DNA of 64,000 nt, taken from the NCBI RefSeq assembly GCF_006716085.1, contig NZ_VFON01000001.1:1054001-1118000 (forward strand), in the 5' to 3' direction. Shown piece by piece: positions 48,343 through 57,169 of the stretch. A program made the translations under genes and the position numbers. This DNA comes from Leucobacter komagatae (GTDB taxonomy: Bacteria; Actinomycetota; Actinomycetes; Actinomycetales; Microbacteriaceae). Every line of letters begins with the position of its first letter. The first letter of the stretch is position 1. The notes under the pieces were generated by a model. That model did no database searches. It saw nothing but the letters and a program-made list of their open reading frames with translations, and had not been told where the DNA came from.

Positions 48343-50739
48343 TTACCGAGACGCCTGAGCGTCGGCGTTCAGGGCCCCAATCGCGAGGAGTCGATCCACC
48401 ACCCGCGCTGAAGCGCCGCCGTCATCGTGCGGCGTGAAGCGATCACGCCAGGAAGCGTAGGCGTCGCGGTACTCCGCGGGAATGCGCTCCCCGTCGCCTT
48501 CCCTGGGTAGCTCGCCGGCAAACGTTACGAGGTCTTCGCGCGAGCGAAGCAGCGGGCCGGGCGCACTCGCTTCGAAATCGAAGGTGAATCCGCGCTCGCG
48601 GTCGCGGTAGTTGGCGAGGTCGGGGACGAAGAAGGCGAGCGGTACGCCTGCAACGGCGGCGTCAAACATGAGCGACGAGTAGTCGGTGACCACGAGATCC
48701 GCCGCGAGAATGACGTCGTTGATGTCGGGGTGAGTTGACGCGTCGATCACTCGCGGATGCATCCGCAGGTAGCCGCCATGCTCGTGAGTGCGCGTGTGCC
48801 CCCTGGCGATAACGATCCAGTCGTCACCCAGCTCTGTCGCGAGCGAGTTGACGTCGAGCGCGTCGATCGCCGTCCCGCCACCATCGCGCCACGTCGGGGC
48901 GTACACCAGCACGGAGGCGTCGGCTGGCACGCCGAGCTCCTGCCGCGCGCTCGCGACAACGATCGGGTTCAGCGTGCCATCGATGTCGGCGACGGCGAGC
49001 CTGTCATCGCGCGGGTAGCCCGTCTCGAGGATCTCACCGTCGAAGGCGTAGCTCGCACGGAACTGCTCGGTCGAATGCCCATTCTGCGACAGCATGAGAC
49101 TCCACCTCCGGCTCTCGCGCCGAATCGCGAGGCGGGTGCGCAGCGATACGTTGGGGCGTCCGAGCGCGAGGTGTTTGAGCATCGTACCGTGCCAGGTTTG
49201 CAGCACGGTCTGGCCCGAGCGCCGTGTGAAGCTGAACCGCAGCCAGTCGTTCACGACGAGCAGTCGCGACAGGCGCCTCGCAGCGAACCACTCGGGCCCA
49301 CCGACGAGCAGCGGCGTCGCCCCCTCGGGTACTGCCTGCCGCTCGTTCGTGACGCTCCAGTACCTCGGGAGCGCAGGAAAGCGCGCAGCGATCTCGCGGT
49401 CGAGCGCGAGCGGGTTGCAGCTGACCTGGCGGCCGTAGAAGCTTTCGAAGAACACGCCGTCGGCGTTGACAAGGCGCTCAGCGGGCAGGTGCAGTCGTTC
49501 GATCGCTGCGAGCACGCGGGCGGCCGAGCGGCCATCGCGGTGCGGGTGGAACCGGTCGGCGAGCGCCCTGGCGGCCCTCGCCGATTCGCGGTGGCCGACG
49601 CTTCCCGCGTCGAGCAACTCCCCCAGGCTCCCCGAGACCCCGCTCCAGGAGCGCTCGATCGGAGCGCCGGCGGTCACCTCGAGCGCCTCGTAGAGCCCCC
49701 GTGTTCGCGTGTATTCCTCAAGGTCCGGTGCGAACCAGCACACAGGCCTCCCAAGGAGCGAGAAATCAACGGCGAGCGACGAGTAGTCGGTGACGACGAC
49801 GTCAAAGGCGCCGAGCAGCGGCGTAATGTCGCGCGCGAGGTCTGAACCGAGGAGGTGGATACGCTCACCGAGCGCCGCGGAGTACTCGCCCTCACCGAGG
49901 GGATGGGACCTGATGATGAGGCGTGCGCCCGCGGTTTCAAGCGCGGCACGGAGCGCGGCGATCTCGGTCTCGCTCGGGATCGCCGGATCAGCCTCGCCGT
50001 CACGCCACGTCGGCGCGTAGAGCACGAGCCGCTCAGCACCAGCGATGGGGTTTCCGGCCTGCGGTTCCAGGAGCCGCTCAACCTCGTCACGCGCTGCGCG
50101 GGCGGCCGCCGGCTGCGCAGCCTGGCGAGCGAGCGCATCGTCTCGCGGGTCGCCGAGCACGGCGACCTTTCCCGGGGCGACTCGGAACGCGGAGCGCAGG
50201 CGCTCGGCCGCGGTCACCGACCCCGCGACGTACAGCGCGACCTGCTTCGTGCCGCTCGCGTACATTCGTCGGAGCACTCCGCGCAGGAGAGCGGGGCCGC
50301 CGACGGCTGTCGTGACCGGCGAATCAAGGTGGATCCGTTTGAGCGGGGCCCCGTGCCAGAGCTGCACGACGGTACCGCTAAACACCCCAAACCGGTTCAC
50401 ATCGCCAAGGCCGTGCGTCACGACAAGCGTCTGCGCGCGCAGCGTCGCCCAATACCCGCGCCAGCCCCGGCGCGTGATTGCGGTGAAACCCTCCTGCTCG
50501 GCGAGGCGTCGCTCGGCCTCGTCGGCGACCAGCCACTGCACTTCCGTGTCGGGGCGCGTGTCGCGAAGCTCACGAGCGAGCGCGAGCGCTCCCTCGCCCA
50601 CGCCGATGCCACTGCCGAACGCCCAGGTGCCCGCGACCCTCGGCACGACGAGGGCGAACAGCCACGACAGCATGTATTTCGGGATCGCGAGAAGCTTCGA
50701 GATGTTGCCACTCGCGAATTGGAATCGACCTGTACTCAT
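48343..50739 (-). CDS. Two-domain CDP-glycerol glycerophosphotransferase-family protein
   Basis: The 798-aa protein contains two complete TagF-like GT-B domains in tandem. The first (residues about 20-390) has VVQLWHGAPLKRIHLDSP and VVTDYSSLAVDFSLLGRPVCWFAP. The second (about 420-790) has LQTWHGTMLKHLALGRP and VVTDYSSLMFDAAVAGVPLAFF. Both keep the WHG active-site His and the TDYSSL...D nucleotide-binding motif, so both may be active. ATG 50739 is used in place of TTG 50748. It probably builds a glycerol-phosphate-type polymer at the membrane, with the relative at 43043. Confidence 0.9.
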   Translation of the reverse strand: MSTGRFQFASGNISKLLAIPKYMLSWLFALVVPRVAGTWAFGSGIGVGEGALALARELRDTRPDTEVQWLVADEAERRLAEQEGFTAITRRGWRGYWATLRAQTLVVTHGLGDVNRFGVFSGTVVQLWHGAPLKRIHLDSPVTTAVGGPALLRGVLRRMYASGTKQVALYVAGSVTAAERLRSAFRVAPGKVAVLGDPRDDALARQAAQPAAARAARDEVERLLEPQAGNPIAGAERLVLYAPTWRDGEADPAIPSETEIAALRAALETAGARLIIRSHPLGEGEYSAALGERIHLLGSDLARDITPLLGAFDVVVTDYSSLAVDFSLLGRPVCWFAPDLEEYTRTRGLYEALEVTAGAPIERSWSGVSGSLGELLDAGSVGHRESARAARALADRFHPHRDGRSAARVLAAIERLHLPAERLVNADGVFFESFYGRQVSCNPLALDREIAARFPALPRYWSVTNERQAVPEGATPLLVGGPEWFAARRLSRLLVVNDWLRFSFTRRSGQTVLQTWHGTMLKHLALGRPNVSLRTRLAIRRESRRWSLMLSQNGHSTEQFRASYAFDGEILETGYPRDDRLAVADIDGTLNPIVVASARQELGVPADASVLVYAPTWRDGGGTAIDALDVNSLATELGDDWIVIARGHTRTHEHGGYLRMHPRVIDASTHPDINDVILAADLVVTDYSSLMFDAAVAGVPLAFFVPDLANYRDRERGFTFDFEASAPGPLLRSREDLVTFAGELPREGDGERIPAEYRDAYASWRDRFTPHDDGGASARVVDRLLAIGALNADAQASR

Positions 50740-50758
50740 TTGCTTCAACTGTAGAACA

Positions 50759-50792
50759 CGAAAGCGGGCACCGTTTCCGGTGCCCGCTTTCG
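50759..50792 (-). terminator. Perfect 15-bp terminator-like hairpin
   Basis: CGAAAGCGGGCACCG and CGGTGCCCGCTTTCG are perfectly complementary around a TTTC loop. It lies 17 bases after the htrA stop and is its transcription end on the minus strand. Confidence 0.8.
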
Positions 50793-50808
50793 CGAGAGAG
50801 GGTCTCGA

Positions 50809-52449
50809 CTACCAGTCGAGAGTGCCGAGCGTTGCGGTCGTCTGACCGGCCACGCCCCGGCGAGTGTAGTCGATTGTCACCTCGCTGTCGCCGGCGTGCA
50901 TCCGGATCAGTGCCGAAACCGAGGTTCCGTCTGCGGCGGGCACGCCGTCGACGGCGGTGATGACGTCGCCGATCTTCAGCCCGGCCTTCGCCGCTGCACC
51001 GTCGCGCACGACCTCCTTGATGAGGCCGCCGGCATGGTTCGCGTCTTCGTCGTCATCGAGGCTCGAATCGACGACGCTCGCGCCGAGCAGGCCGTGGGTC
51101 GGCTTCTCGCCTGCAATGATCTCGTCGGCGACGCGGGTCGCGAGGTCGGCCGGGATTGCGAAGCCCAGGCCCGCGCTCGAGGCGTTGCCCTCGGTCGCGC
51201 CCGGCGAGGCGATGGCAACGTTGATGCCGATGAGTTCGGCCTTCGCGTTCAGCAGCGCGCCGCCCGAGTTGCCGGGGTTGATTGACGCGTCGGTCTGCAC
51301 AACGGGGAGGGTGACCTGCCCGCCCGTCTGCTGCGTGTTGTCTTGCTCGCCCGGGGTGTCGAAGCGGAAGTCCCACGGGAAGCCGCGCCCGCTGTCAGGA
51401 GCGTCTTCGCCGCGGGGGTCTTCCTGCCCCTCCTGGCTCGGATCCTGCGGGATGAGCGCGCTCCCCACCGAAATGCCGCGGTTGAGTGCGCTCACGACGC
51501 CGCTCGTGACGGTGTTCGACAGGCTCATCGGGGCACCGATCGCGACTGCAAGGTCGCCGACGTTGACGTCGCTCGAGTTCGCGACCGCGATGGGGGTGAG
51601 CCCCTCGGCTTCGACCTTCACGACCGCGATGTCTGAGTACGGCGCGACACCGACGAGCTTCGCGTCGAACACGCGCCCATCGCTGTGCTTCACGCGAATA
51701 CGCGGGTCTGTCGCTGCGCCGTCAAGTGTCACGACGTGCGCGTTGGTGATGATGTAGCCGTCTTCGCTGTAGATGACTCCGGAGCCGGAGCCCGCTGCGT
51801 TTTGTGACTCCACCGACAGCGTGACCACGCTCGGAGTTCCGACCATCGCCACACCCGAGATCTCGGTGGCGGTCTCGGGGTTATTCAGCTTCACCGTTCC
51901 GCTCTGCTGGCTGACCGCGTTGTTCTTCGGGAACGAGTTCGCAACAACGAGCGACGAGACGCCACCGCCGACGATTCCGCCGATGAGAGCGGCAACCGCG
52001 AGACCCGCGAGGAACGTGCCGGTCGAGTGGGTGCGCTTCTGCGGTGCGGCTGGACCCTGCGGTGCTGCCGCAGCCGGGGCGGCGAGCGTGTCATGCAGTG
52101 CCTGCGTCGGGTACTCCTGCGTCAGGTTGTGCTGCGGCCCGCCGGGCTGCGCTCCAACACCGGGCTGGCCGAGCCCCGACTGGTGCGCCGTCGGGTAGCC
52201 CCCGGGCTGCGCACCGGGCTGAACACCGAAGGCCTCGCCTGGCTGTGCAGTTGGCTGTGCAGTTGGCTGTGCAGTTGGCTGCGCACCGGGCACTGCGCCC
52301 GGCTGCTCCGTAACCTGCTGAGGCGTGGCCTGCTGAGGCGTGACGGGCTCCGCCGCGATGGGCTCAACCGGCTGGGTCGGATCGTGCAGCGGACGCTGTG
52401 GTTCTTCTGGTTCAGCCGCCTGGCCCAGGGTGTCGTTGTTGTCAGCCAT
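50809..52449 (-). CDS. HtrA/DegP-like serine protease with PDZ domain
   Basis: The 546-aa protein has a Pro/Gln-rich cytoplasmic N-terminus (1-140), one membrane helix (about 145-172), an outer trypsin-like domain with triad H238 (TNAHVV), D273 (SDIAVV) and S395 (GNSGGALL), and a C-terminal PDZ domain (about 450-540, GGLIKEVVRDGAAAKAGLKIGDVI in outline). The layout matches actinobacterial PepD/HtrA proteins acting in envelope protein quality control. The N-terminal arm holds repeats of AQPT. The order, between a wall-polymer transferase and a surface adhesin, fits envelope stress control. Confidence 0.94.
   Translation of the reverse strand: MADNNDTLGQAAEPEEPQRPLHDPTQPVEPIAAEPVTPQQATPQQVTEQPGAVPGAQPTAQPTAQPTAQPGEAFGVQPGAQPGGYPTAHQSGLGQPGVGAQPGGPQHNLTQEYPTQALHDTLAAPAAAAPQGPAAPQKRTHSTGTFLAGLAVAALIGGIVGGGVSSLVVANSFPKNNAVSQQSGTVKLNNPETATEISGVAMVGTPSVVTLSVESQNAAGSGSGVIYSEDGYIITNAHVVTLDGAATDPRIRVKHSDGRVFDAKLVGVAPYSDIAVVKVEAEGLTPIAVANSSDVNVGDLAVAIGAPMSLSNTVTSGVVSALNRGISVGSALIPQDPSQEGQEDPRGEDAPDSGRGFPWDFRFDTPGEQDNTQQTGGQVTLPVVQTDASINPGNSGGALLNAKAELIGINVAIASPGATEGNASSAGLGFAIPADLATRVADEIIAGEKPTHGLLGASVVDSSLDDDEDANHAGGLIKEVVRDGAAAKAGLKIGDVITAVDGVPAADGTSVSALIRMHAGDSEVTIDYTRRGVAGQTTATLGTLDW
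52241..52276 (-). repeat. 12-bp tandem repeat encoding AQPT units in the htrA-like gene
   Basis: Three perfect copies of GGCTGTGCAGTT (52241-52276, plus strand) encode repeated Ala-Gln-Pro-Thr residues in the cytoplasmic arm. Copy number is in frame and may vary. Confidence 0.8.
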
Positions 52450-52489
52450 CGTGGCTCCTCTCTCGATGACTCAAGCATTCCGTCTAATC

Positions 52490-54487
52490 CTATGAATTTG
52501 ATTTGGAAAGCCTCCAGAATGACTGCAGATGAGTCAGATTCGTTGCGCTCCGACGTCGCAGAGCAACTATTCCCAAGAGCAGGCCTCCCAGCCCGGACGC
52601 CCCAGCACCGAGCATCGCGGCGAGCCCCTCGCCGGCTGACCTCGGGCTCACAGACGCGCCAGTTCGGGCAAGGTCAGCGGGTTTCGGAAGCAGCTCAGCC
52701 GTCTCAGACGGTACCCCGAAGTCGTCGCACGTCTCCCGGAGCATCCCCCGGTGCTCCTCCGGTTGATCCTTAGCATCGATGCACGCACGCGCGGTCACCC
52801 ACCCCGCCGCACCCCGGGGTACGGCAAAGGGTTTGGCCGCGACCCATTCCTGCTCCGACGCAAGCGGCACCACGACTGAGCCCAGTGCTTCTGCCTCGGC
52901 CGGCACCGTCGGCTGCTGCAGCGGGCGTCCCTCGGTGCGATAGAAGGTGATACGAACGTTCGCTGGGATGCGATCCCCCGCGTCATCGCGCACCCAGACC
53001 CCGCTCTGAGCCGTCGCGCGGACCATGTCTTCGACCCACCTATCGTCGTAGGCGAGTGAGTTGTTCACCAACCGTGTCTCAAGCTGAAGGTCTGTCGCGA
53101 CGACCTGCCGCTCCTCAAACACCGCGAACCGGTCGGCAAACACCGCACCAGGCTCAAAGAAGCCCGCGCCCCGTACTTCAGGTGACTGCAACTCCTCGCG
53201 AATGCGCCAGACCCAGTAGTAGTAACCCGAGCCCGGGCTCGAGATCGAAAGCTCGGCGCGATACTCCCCCGGCCCACGATCGATGCTCAGCGAACTCTCG
53301 CCAGCTACGGGCGCGCCCTCGGGGGCCTCCGCCTGCTCCGCCTGCGGCTCCTCGAACGGGCCGTACAGCGTCCCGTCAGCGACAAGCGGGAGGTACTCGG
53401 GCTCGTCTGGCTCGCCCCGCGTCGGCCACTCCCCCGTCGCCACGTCAACGGCCACTGTGTCTTCGAACACCCCGTCCTCGCGCAACACGAATGGATCTGC
53501 GACCTGCGTTGAGATCTCGGGCGCGAACTCCCGGTCGAACGCGTGGGCAATCTCACCGAACCCGCCGCCGTGCTCACCAAGAACGGGCTTCACCCCCGCC
53601 CCGATGCGCTGCTCGGTCTCTCGCGACGCGGGGTGCAAGACCAGCTCAGCGGGCCACCACTTCTCGGGCAGCGACCACCGCCCGGTGACTCGCACCGTCG
53701 TCGTGCGGCTCCACTCGGGCTCGTTCGGAAGCGCGACCCACCCGACTGAACCGGCCGCTGCACTGTCAAGCGCGACTGCGGTCGACCCGTCAGCGAAGGT
53801 GCCACCAACGATCCGCAGTTCCGTCGTCCCCGCGGGGTACAGCACGTCACCGGCGCCCGGCTCGACCCCCTCGGCGAACGCGAGCGCGCCCTTTGGGGCG
53901 ACGTTTCCCGGGGCGAGCGCCGATGTTCGGGCCTCTGCCGCGAGCCGTTTGCCCGCGTCGACGTGCGACTGGCCGCCGTTCTGCCCGAACATCCGATACT
54001 TCGCGTCGAGCCACTCGGCGTTTCCCGGCTCGCGCCGGATCTCCCAGAGAGCGACCTGCACGGCGACAGCCTTGGCGGCATCGGCGCGCTCGCCGTGTTC
54101 AGCGAGCAGCCAGTTCATCTGCCGCATCTGGTCACTCGTCGTCGGTGACGTGCGCACCGTCCCTTTCCACCCCCAAGCATCATCGATCGCTATGGAATAC
54201 CCGGGGAGGGATGAGACGCGAGTCGGGCGAAGTTGCGCGCTCACGGGGGCGTCTGCGCCCGGTTCAAGGCAGTATGCGCGGGCGCCGTCCGTGGTCGTGA
54301 ACGCGCCGACGTGGTACCCGGCGAACGAGAGCATGCCCTCGAAGCTTGCACCCTGAGCCGCGGGCACAGCGCCGGCGAGGATGATCGGGAGCGCGACGGC
54401 CAGCGCCGCCCAACGCCGCCGGCGCCGACCGCGACGAGCGACGCCCCCTGGCGCGTTGGAAGATGGAACGAAGAAGGTTGAAAACAT
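52490..54487 (-). CDS. Sortase-anchored surface protein with an N-terminal thioester domain
   Basis: The 665-aa protein has a signal peptide (about 20-46) and then a thioester-domain pattern: C73 in YCLEPGADAP and Q144 in AVAVQVALWEIR. These Cys and Gln residues are positioned like the pair that forms an internal thioester in TQXA-type adhesins. Beta-rich stalk domains follow. The C-terminus has LARTG (606-610), a hydrophobic segment and RRR, a sortase signal, though about 20 unusual polar residues follow the basic cluster. Function as a covalent adhesin is inferred. No pilin or sortase gene is adjacent. Confidence 0.8.
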   Translation of the reverse strand: MFSTFFVPSSNAPGGVARRGRRRRRWAALAVALPIILAGAVPAAQGASFEGMLSFAGYHVGAFTTTDGARAYCLEPGADAPVSAQLRPTRVSSLPGYSIAIDDAWGWKGTVRTSPTTSDQMRQMNWLLAEHGERADAAKAVAVQVALWEIRREPGNAEWLDAKYRMFGQNGGQSHVDAGKRLAAEARTSALAPGNVAPKGALAFAEGVEPGAGDVLYPAGTTELRIVGGTFADGSTAVALDSAAAGSVGWVALPNEPEWSRTTTVRVTGRWSLPEKWWPAELVLHPASRETEQRIGAGVKPVLGEHGGGFGEIAHAFDREFAPEISTQVADPFVLREDGVFEDTVAVDVATGEWPTRGEPDEPEYLPLVADGTLYGPFEEPQAEQAEAPEGAPVAGESSLSIDRGPGEYRAELSISSPGSGYYYWVWRIREELQSPEVRGAGFFEPGAVFADRFAVFEERQVVATDLQLETRLVNNSLAYDDRWVEDMVRATAQSGVWVRDDAGDRIPANVRITFYRTEGRPLQQPTVPAEAEALGSVVVPLASEQEWVAAKPFAVPRGAAGWVTARACIDAKDQPEEHRGMLRETCDDFGVPSETAELLPKPADLARTGASVSPRSAGEGLAAMLGAGASGLGGLLLGIVALRRRSATNLTHLQSFWRLSKSNS

Positions 54488-54627
54488 GCGTGGACCTTTC
54501 GGCTCATGGACTCAATGAGCCGCCAGACTGCCGCAGTTCCAACCGTCGCCGGGTCCGCTCTCCACAGCCCTGCAGCCGAGCACGATTCGCGTGTTCACCA
54601 AAATGATGCTAAAGTTAATTCTTGTGC

Positions 54628-54701
54628 CGCGGGGTGGAGCAGTTCGGTAGCTCGCCGGGCTCATAACCCGGAGGTCGTAGGTTCAAATCCTGCCCCCGCA
54701 A
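54628..54701 (+). tRNA. tRNA-fMet (CAT), copy 1
   Basis: The cloverleaf is complete: acceptor CGCGGGG with CCCCGCA, giving the initiator-specific unpaired C1-A72, D-arm, anticodon loop CTCATAA flanked by three G-C pairs (GGG/CCC), and TTCAAAT T-loop. These features mark an initiator, not an elongator, tRNA. After discriminator A the DNA reads CCG, so the CCA end is not fully encoded. Confidence 0.96.
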
Positions 54702-54709
54702 CCGTGAGG

Positions 54710-54749
54710 AAGGCCCCTGATTAGGAATTCGTTCCGAATCAGGGGCCTT
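54710..54749 (+). terminator. Terminator after tRNA-fMet copy 1
   Basis: AAGGCCCCTGATT pairs with AATCAGGGGCCTT over 13 bp around a 14-base loop, followed by TCGCTTTCCCTC. It starts eight bases after the tRNA. Confidence 0.8.
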
Positions 54750-54898
54750 TCGCTTTCCCTCAACGCCGCCTGTGAGCGACGCTCCGCCGAACCCTCGTCT
54801 GACCGCTACGTGAACCCGGGCAAAGCGGGGCGCAACACGCCCCGGCAACCGGCCGATTCGTGCACCGCCCCCGCTCGGCCCTAAGCTTAGAAGTACGC

Positions 54899-54975
54899 CG
54901 CGGGGTGGAGCAGTTCGGTAGCTCGCCGGGCTCATAACCCGGAGGTCGTAGGTTCAAATCCTGCCCCCGCAACCA
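54899..54975 (+). tRNA. tRNA-fMet (CAT), copy 2, with encoded CCA
   Basis: The 74-base body is identical to copy 1, 271 bp downstream, and here the CCA is encoded (54973-54975). Its own hairpin terminator follows. The 3' half is the match for the degenerate repeat at 57170-57290. Confidence 0.96.
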
Positions 54976-55055
54976 AGAGTCGCACTGCGGCGAAAACCCC
55001 CTGATCATTGATCAGGGGGTTTTACGTTGTGAGCAAGGCCCGTCGGGCCGTCGAC
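54937..55055 (+). repeat. Left copy of ~120-bp direct repeat (tRNA 3' half plus terminator)
   Basis: From the anticodon arm of tRNA-fMet copy 2 to the IS insertion point, this matches 57170-57290 with scattered substitutions and one deletion. Three more matching bases (AGC, 56345-56347) follow across the IS. Confidence 0.8.
54993..55024 (+). terminator. Terminator after tRNA-fMet copy 2
   Basis: CCCCCTGATCA and TGATCAGGGGG form a stem with a minimal loop, followed by TTTTACG. A divergent duplicate lies at 57226-57254. Confidence 0.82.
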
Positions 55056-56336
55056 GGCCTATAGGACAAAAGTGTGTAAACCGTTGGGCGTGTCAGGTCC
55101 GCCCTCCCCATCCTTTGCGTAGCCAGAGGCCTTCGCTGGCGTCAAGGCCGGTGCCGTAGAGCTCGGGGCTCGGGTCTGGTTCCGTGAACCGGGGGCGTGG
55201 GTTCACTGGCGGGTTGATCACTTCGTGCGTGATGAACGAGTGCGCGGTCTGGAGCAGTCCTGCTTGTTTTAGAGCGAACCATTCCGCGACGCGTTTCTGA
55301 TGGACGGTGGGCATTCCGCGATGGAATCGGAGGAGTGTTTTCAGGACCGAGTTGAAGGCTCCCTCGAGGCCGCTCGTGGTTCTGGGGATATCGATCTGAA
55401 CGAAAGTGAACAGGTGTCCGCGGCGTTGGATCTCGGTGAGGAGCCGGTACGCCTTCCGAAGCCGGTCGTGGGTGTACCACCACTGTTTCCCGGTGGGTGA
55501 GTCCCATGACCCGTCCTTGAGTCTGCGCCTCGCGTACGAGCGTTCACGAGTGAGGCGTCCGTAGATCGAATGCCAGGCGTTCAACCGCTTGAGCCAGCCG
55601 AGAGCGTCCTCTGGCGTTTGTACTTGTGAAAGCTGTTTTGTGAGCGCGAGGAGCGTCTGCCCAGCAACGGTGCGGGGTCTCCAGGTGAGATGGGTGCGTA
55701 TGTTCATCAGGACGTGGAAGATGCAACGCTGCACGCGCGTATCCGGCCACACTGTTTTGAGTGCCGCGTTCAGGCCTGGCCCGCCATCACACACCACCAC
55801 GAGTGGGGCAGGGATCTGCGCGAACAACGCACCCCACGCGGCCTGGGTTTCGGTCGAGCACCACTGGAACGCGAGCGGGGTGAGGTCCTCATCGAGCGCG
55901 ACCAGGAGACACCATCCACCAACGTACGTTCCGTCCACGATCACGCACCTCGGCGGTATCGTCACGGTCGGGAGCGTTGGCCTGATTTGCCAGCACCATT
56001 CGATCTCCCGGCGGAAGGTTCGGTCTGAGACTCGTTCCGCGGCTTCGGCTTGTGAGTCCTTGCCCAGGAGCCAGGACAGGAACCGGTCGAGGGTGTGCCG
56101 GCGGGTGAGGTCTGCCCGTTTCCTGGTTGAGGAGCTGCCGCAGTTCAGGCATCTCCAGCGCCTGGTTCCCGCGCTCGTGAAACCGTTCTTCACGAGCGCG
56201 TTGCCGCATACCAGACAGGTGGACGAGTTGGTTGTTTTCGGCACGGTTAATGGTGCCGGGGTATAGCGAACCTCGTACTACGGCATGCTGGTGCGGGTAG
56301 ATCGGGATTCGTTACACACTTTTTGTCCTATAGCCC
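55056..56336. mobile_element. IS256/IS1249-type insertion sequence, complete, 1281 bp
   Basis: The ends are imperfect inverted repeats of about 24 bp: GGCCTATAGGACAAAAGTGT at the left and, read inward from the right, GGGCTATAGGACAAAAAGTG. They are flanked by an exact 8-bp target duplication CCGTCGAC (55048-55055 and 56337-56344). Eight-base duplications are usual for the IS256 family. It carries one intact transposase, so it may be mobile. Confidence 0.9.
55093..56244 (-). CDS. Transposase, IS256 family, IS1249 group
   Basis: The 383-aa DDE transposase begins with a zinc-ribbon (CLVCGNALVKNG...RRWRCLNCGS), followed by an HTH region and the catalytic core: VIVDGTYVGG with the first Asp, VVCDGGPGLNAAL with the second, and LEGAFNSVLKTLLRFHRGM with the Glu. 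The layout resembles the IS1249 transposases of corynebacteria. It reads leftwards and fills the IS between its inverted repeats, with no frameshift. Confidence 0.93.
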   Translation of the reverse strand: MPKTTNSSTCLVCGNALVKNGFTSAGTRRWRCLNCGSSSTRKRADLTRRHTLDRFLSWLLGKDSQAEAAERVSDRTFRREIEWCWQIRPTLPTVTIPPRCVIVDGTYVGGWCLLVALDEDLTPLAFQWCSTETQAAWGALFAQIPAPLVVVCDGGPGLNAALKTVWPDTRVQRCIFHVLMNIRTHLTWRPRTVAGQTLLALTKQLSQVQTPEDALGWLKRLNAWHSIYGRLTRERSYARRRLKDGSWDSPTGKQWWYTHDRLRKAYRLLTEIQRRGHLFTFVQIDIPRTTSGLEGAFNSVLKTLLRFHRGMPTVHQKRVAEWFALKQAGLLQTAHSFITHEVINPPVNPRPRFTEPDPSPELYGTGLDASEGLWLRKGWGGRT

Positions 56337-56355
56337 CCGTCGACAGCAACGCCAT

Positions 56356-57075
56356 CTACGCGACGTAGAAGAACGTGAAGAACACCGCGAACCCGACGAA
56401 TACCGCGAACGGCAGGCCCAGAGACATCACCAACGTGGCGATAGCGGCGCCCCTGCGCTCGCGCCTGGCGAGGGAGACGATCGAGAGAACGACGCCCCCG
56501 CCCAACGCGACGAGCAGCCCGATCGCCCAGCCGGCCCCTGGAATAACGTTCGACGCCGTGCCGACATAGGTGAGAAGCAGAGATCCCAGGAACACGAGCA
56601 ACCCCGCGCGACCCATGACCGGTTTTGCCCGGCTCCCTGCAGGCTCGCCGTGCACGTTGGGCTCGCTTTCACGCGCGCCAAGACTTGGTGCACGCTCGAC
56701 AAGCTGCGCTGTCCCGCCCTCCAGCTCAACGGCCCGGCGGAGCCCCTGCAGCACCCTACCGTCCTTCACAAAGCCGTCGATCGCGCCATCGCAAAATCTC
56801 TCGCTTCGCTGCACCCACGTGAGGAACGTGGAAAGCTGCGAACGAGTCATCCCGGGTACGCTCAGCTCTCGTACTTCGTCAACGCGGTCGGTGTAGTTGT
56901 AATCGGTTCCGACCAGCTCCAACGCTCCCCAGAGCGCTTCCAAGAGACGGCGGTCATAGTTGGGATACGGCACCGTGTGTACCCCCGGTTCGGCTTCCTT
57001 CGAGGGCGTCCATTCAACAACGTAGCCGTTCTCAAGTAGCTCGATGCCGGTGACAATGCGTTGCCGAGCTTCCAT
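56356..57075 (-). CDS. DUF6508-like protein with C-terminal membrane segments
   Basis: The 239-aa protein combines a soluble N-terminal part (residues about 75-120, MTRSQLSTFLTWVQRSERFCDGAID in outline, as in DUF6508) with two or three hydrophobic helices (about 150-235). Function is unknown. It is the only non-IS gene in the segment bounded by the tRNA-derived direct repeats, so it may be leftover cargo of an integrated element. The IS ends 12 bases after its stop. Confidence 0.62.
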   Translation of the reverse strand: MEARQRIVTGIELLENGYVVEWTPSKEAEPGVHTVPYPNYDRRLLEALWGALELVGTDYNYTDRVDEVRELSVPGMTRSQLSTFLTWVQRSERFCDGAIDGFVKDGRVLQGLRRAVELEGGTAQLVERAPSLGARESEPNVHGEPAGSRAKPVMGRAGLLVFLGSLLLTYVGTASNVIPGAGWAIGLLVALGGGVVLSIVSLARRERRGAAIATLVMSLGLPFAVFVGFAVFFTFFYVA

Positions 57076-57169
57076 CCGATCCCCTGATCTCTCTCATGCT
57101 GATGCTGCCTTGGCCAGCCCCCACATACTTCCCGGTGCCACTGACAGCCGCATCGAGCGTCTGGCGACT

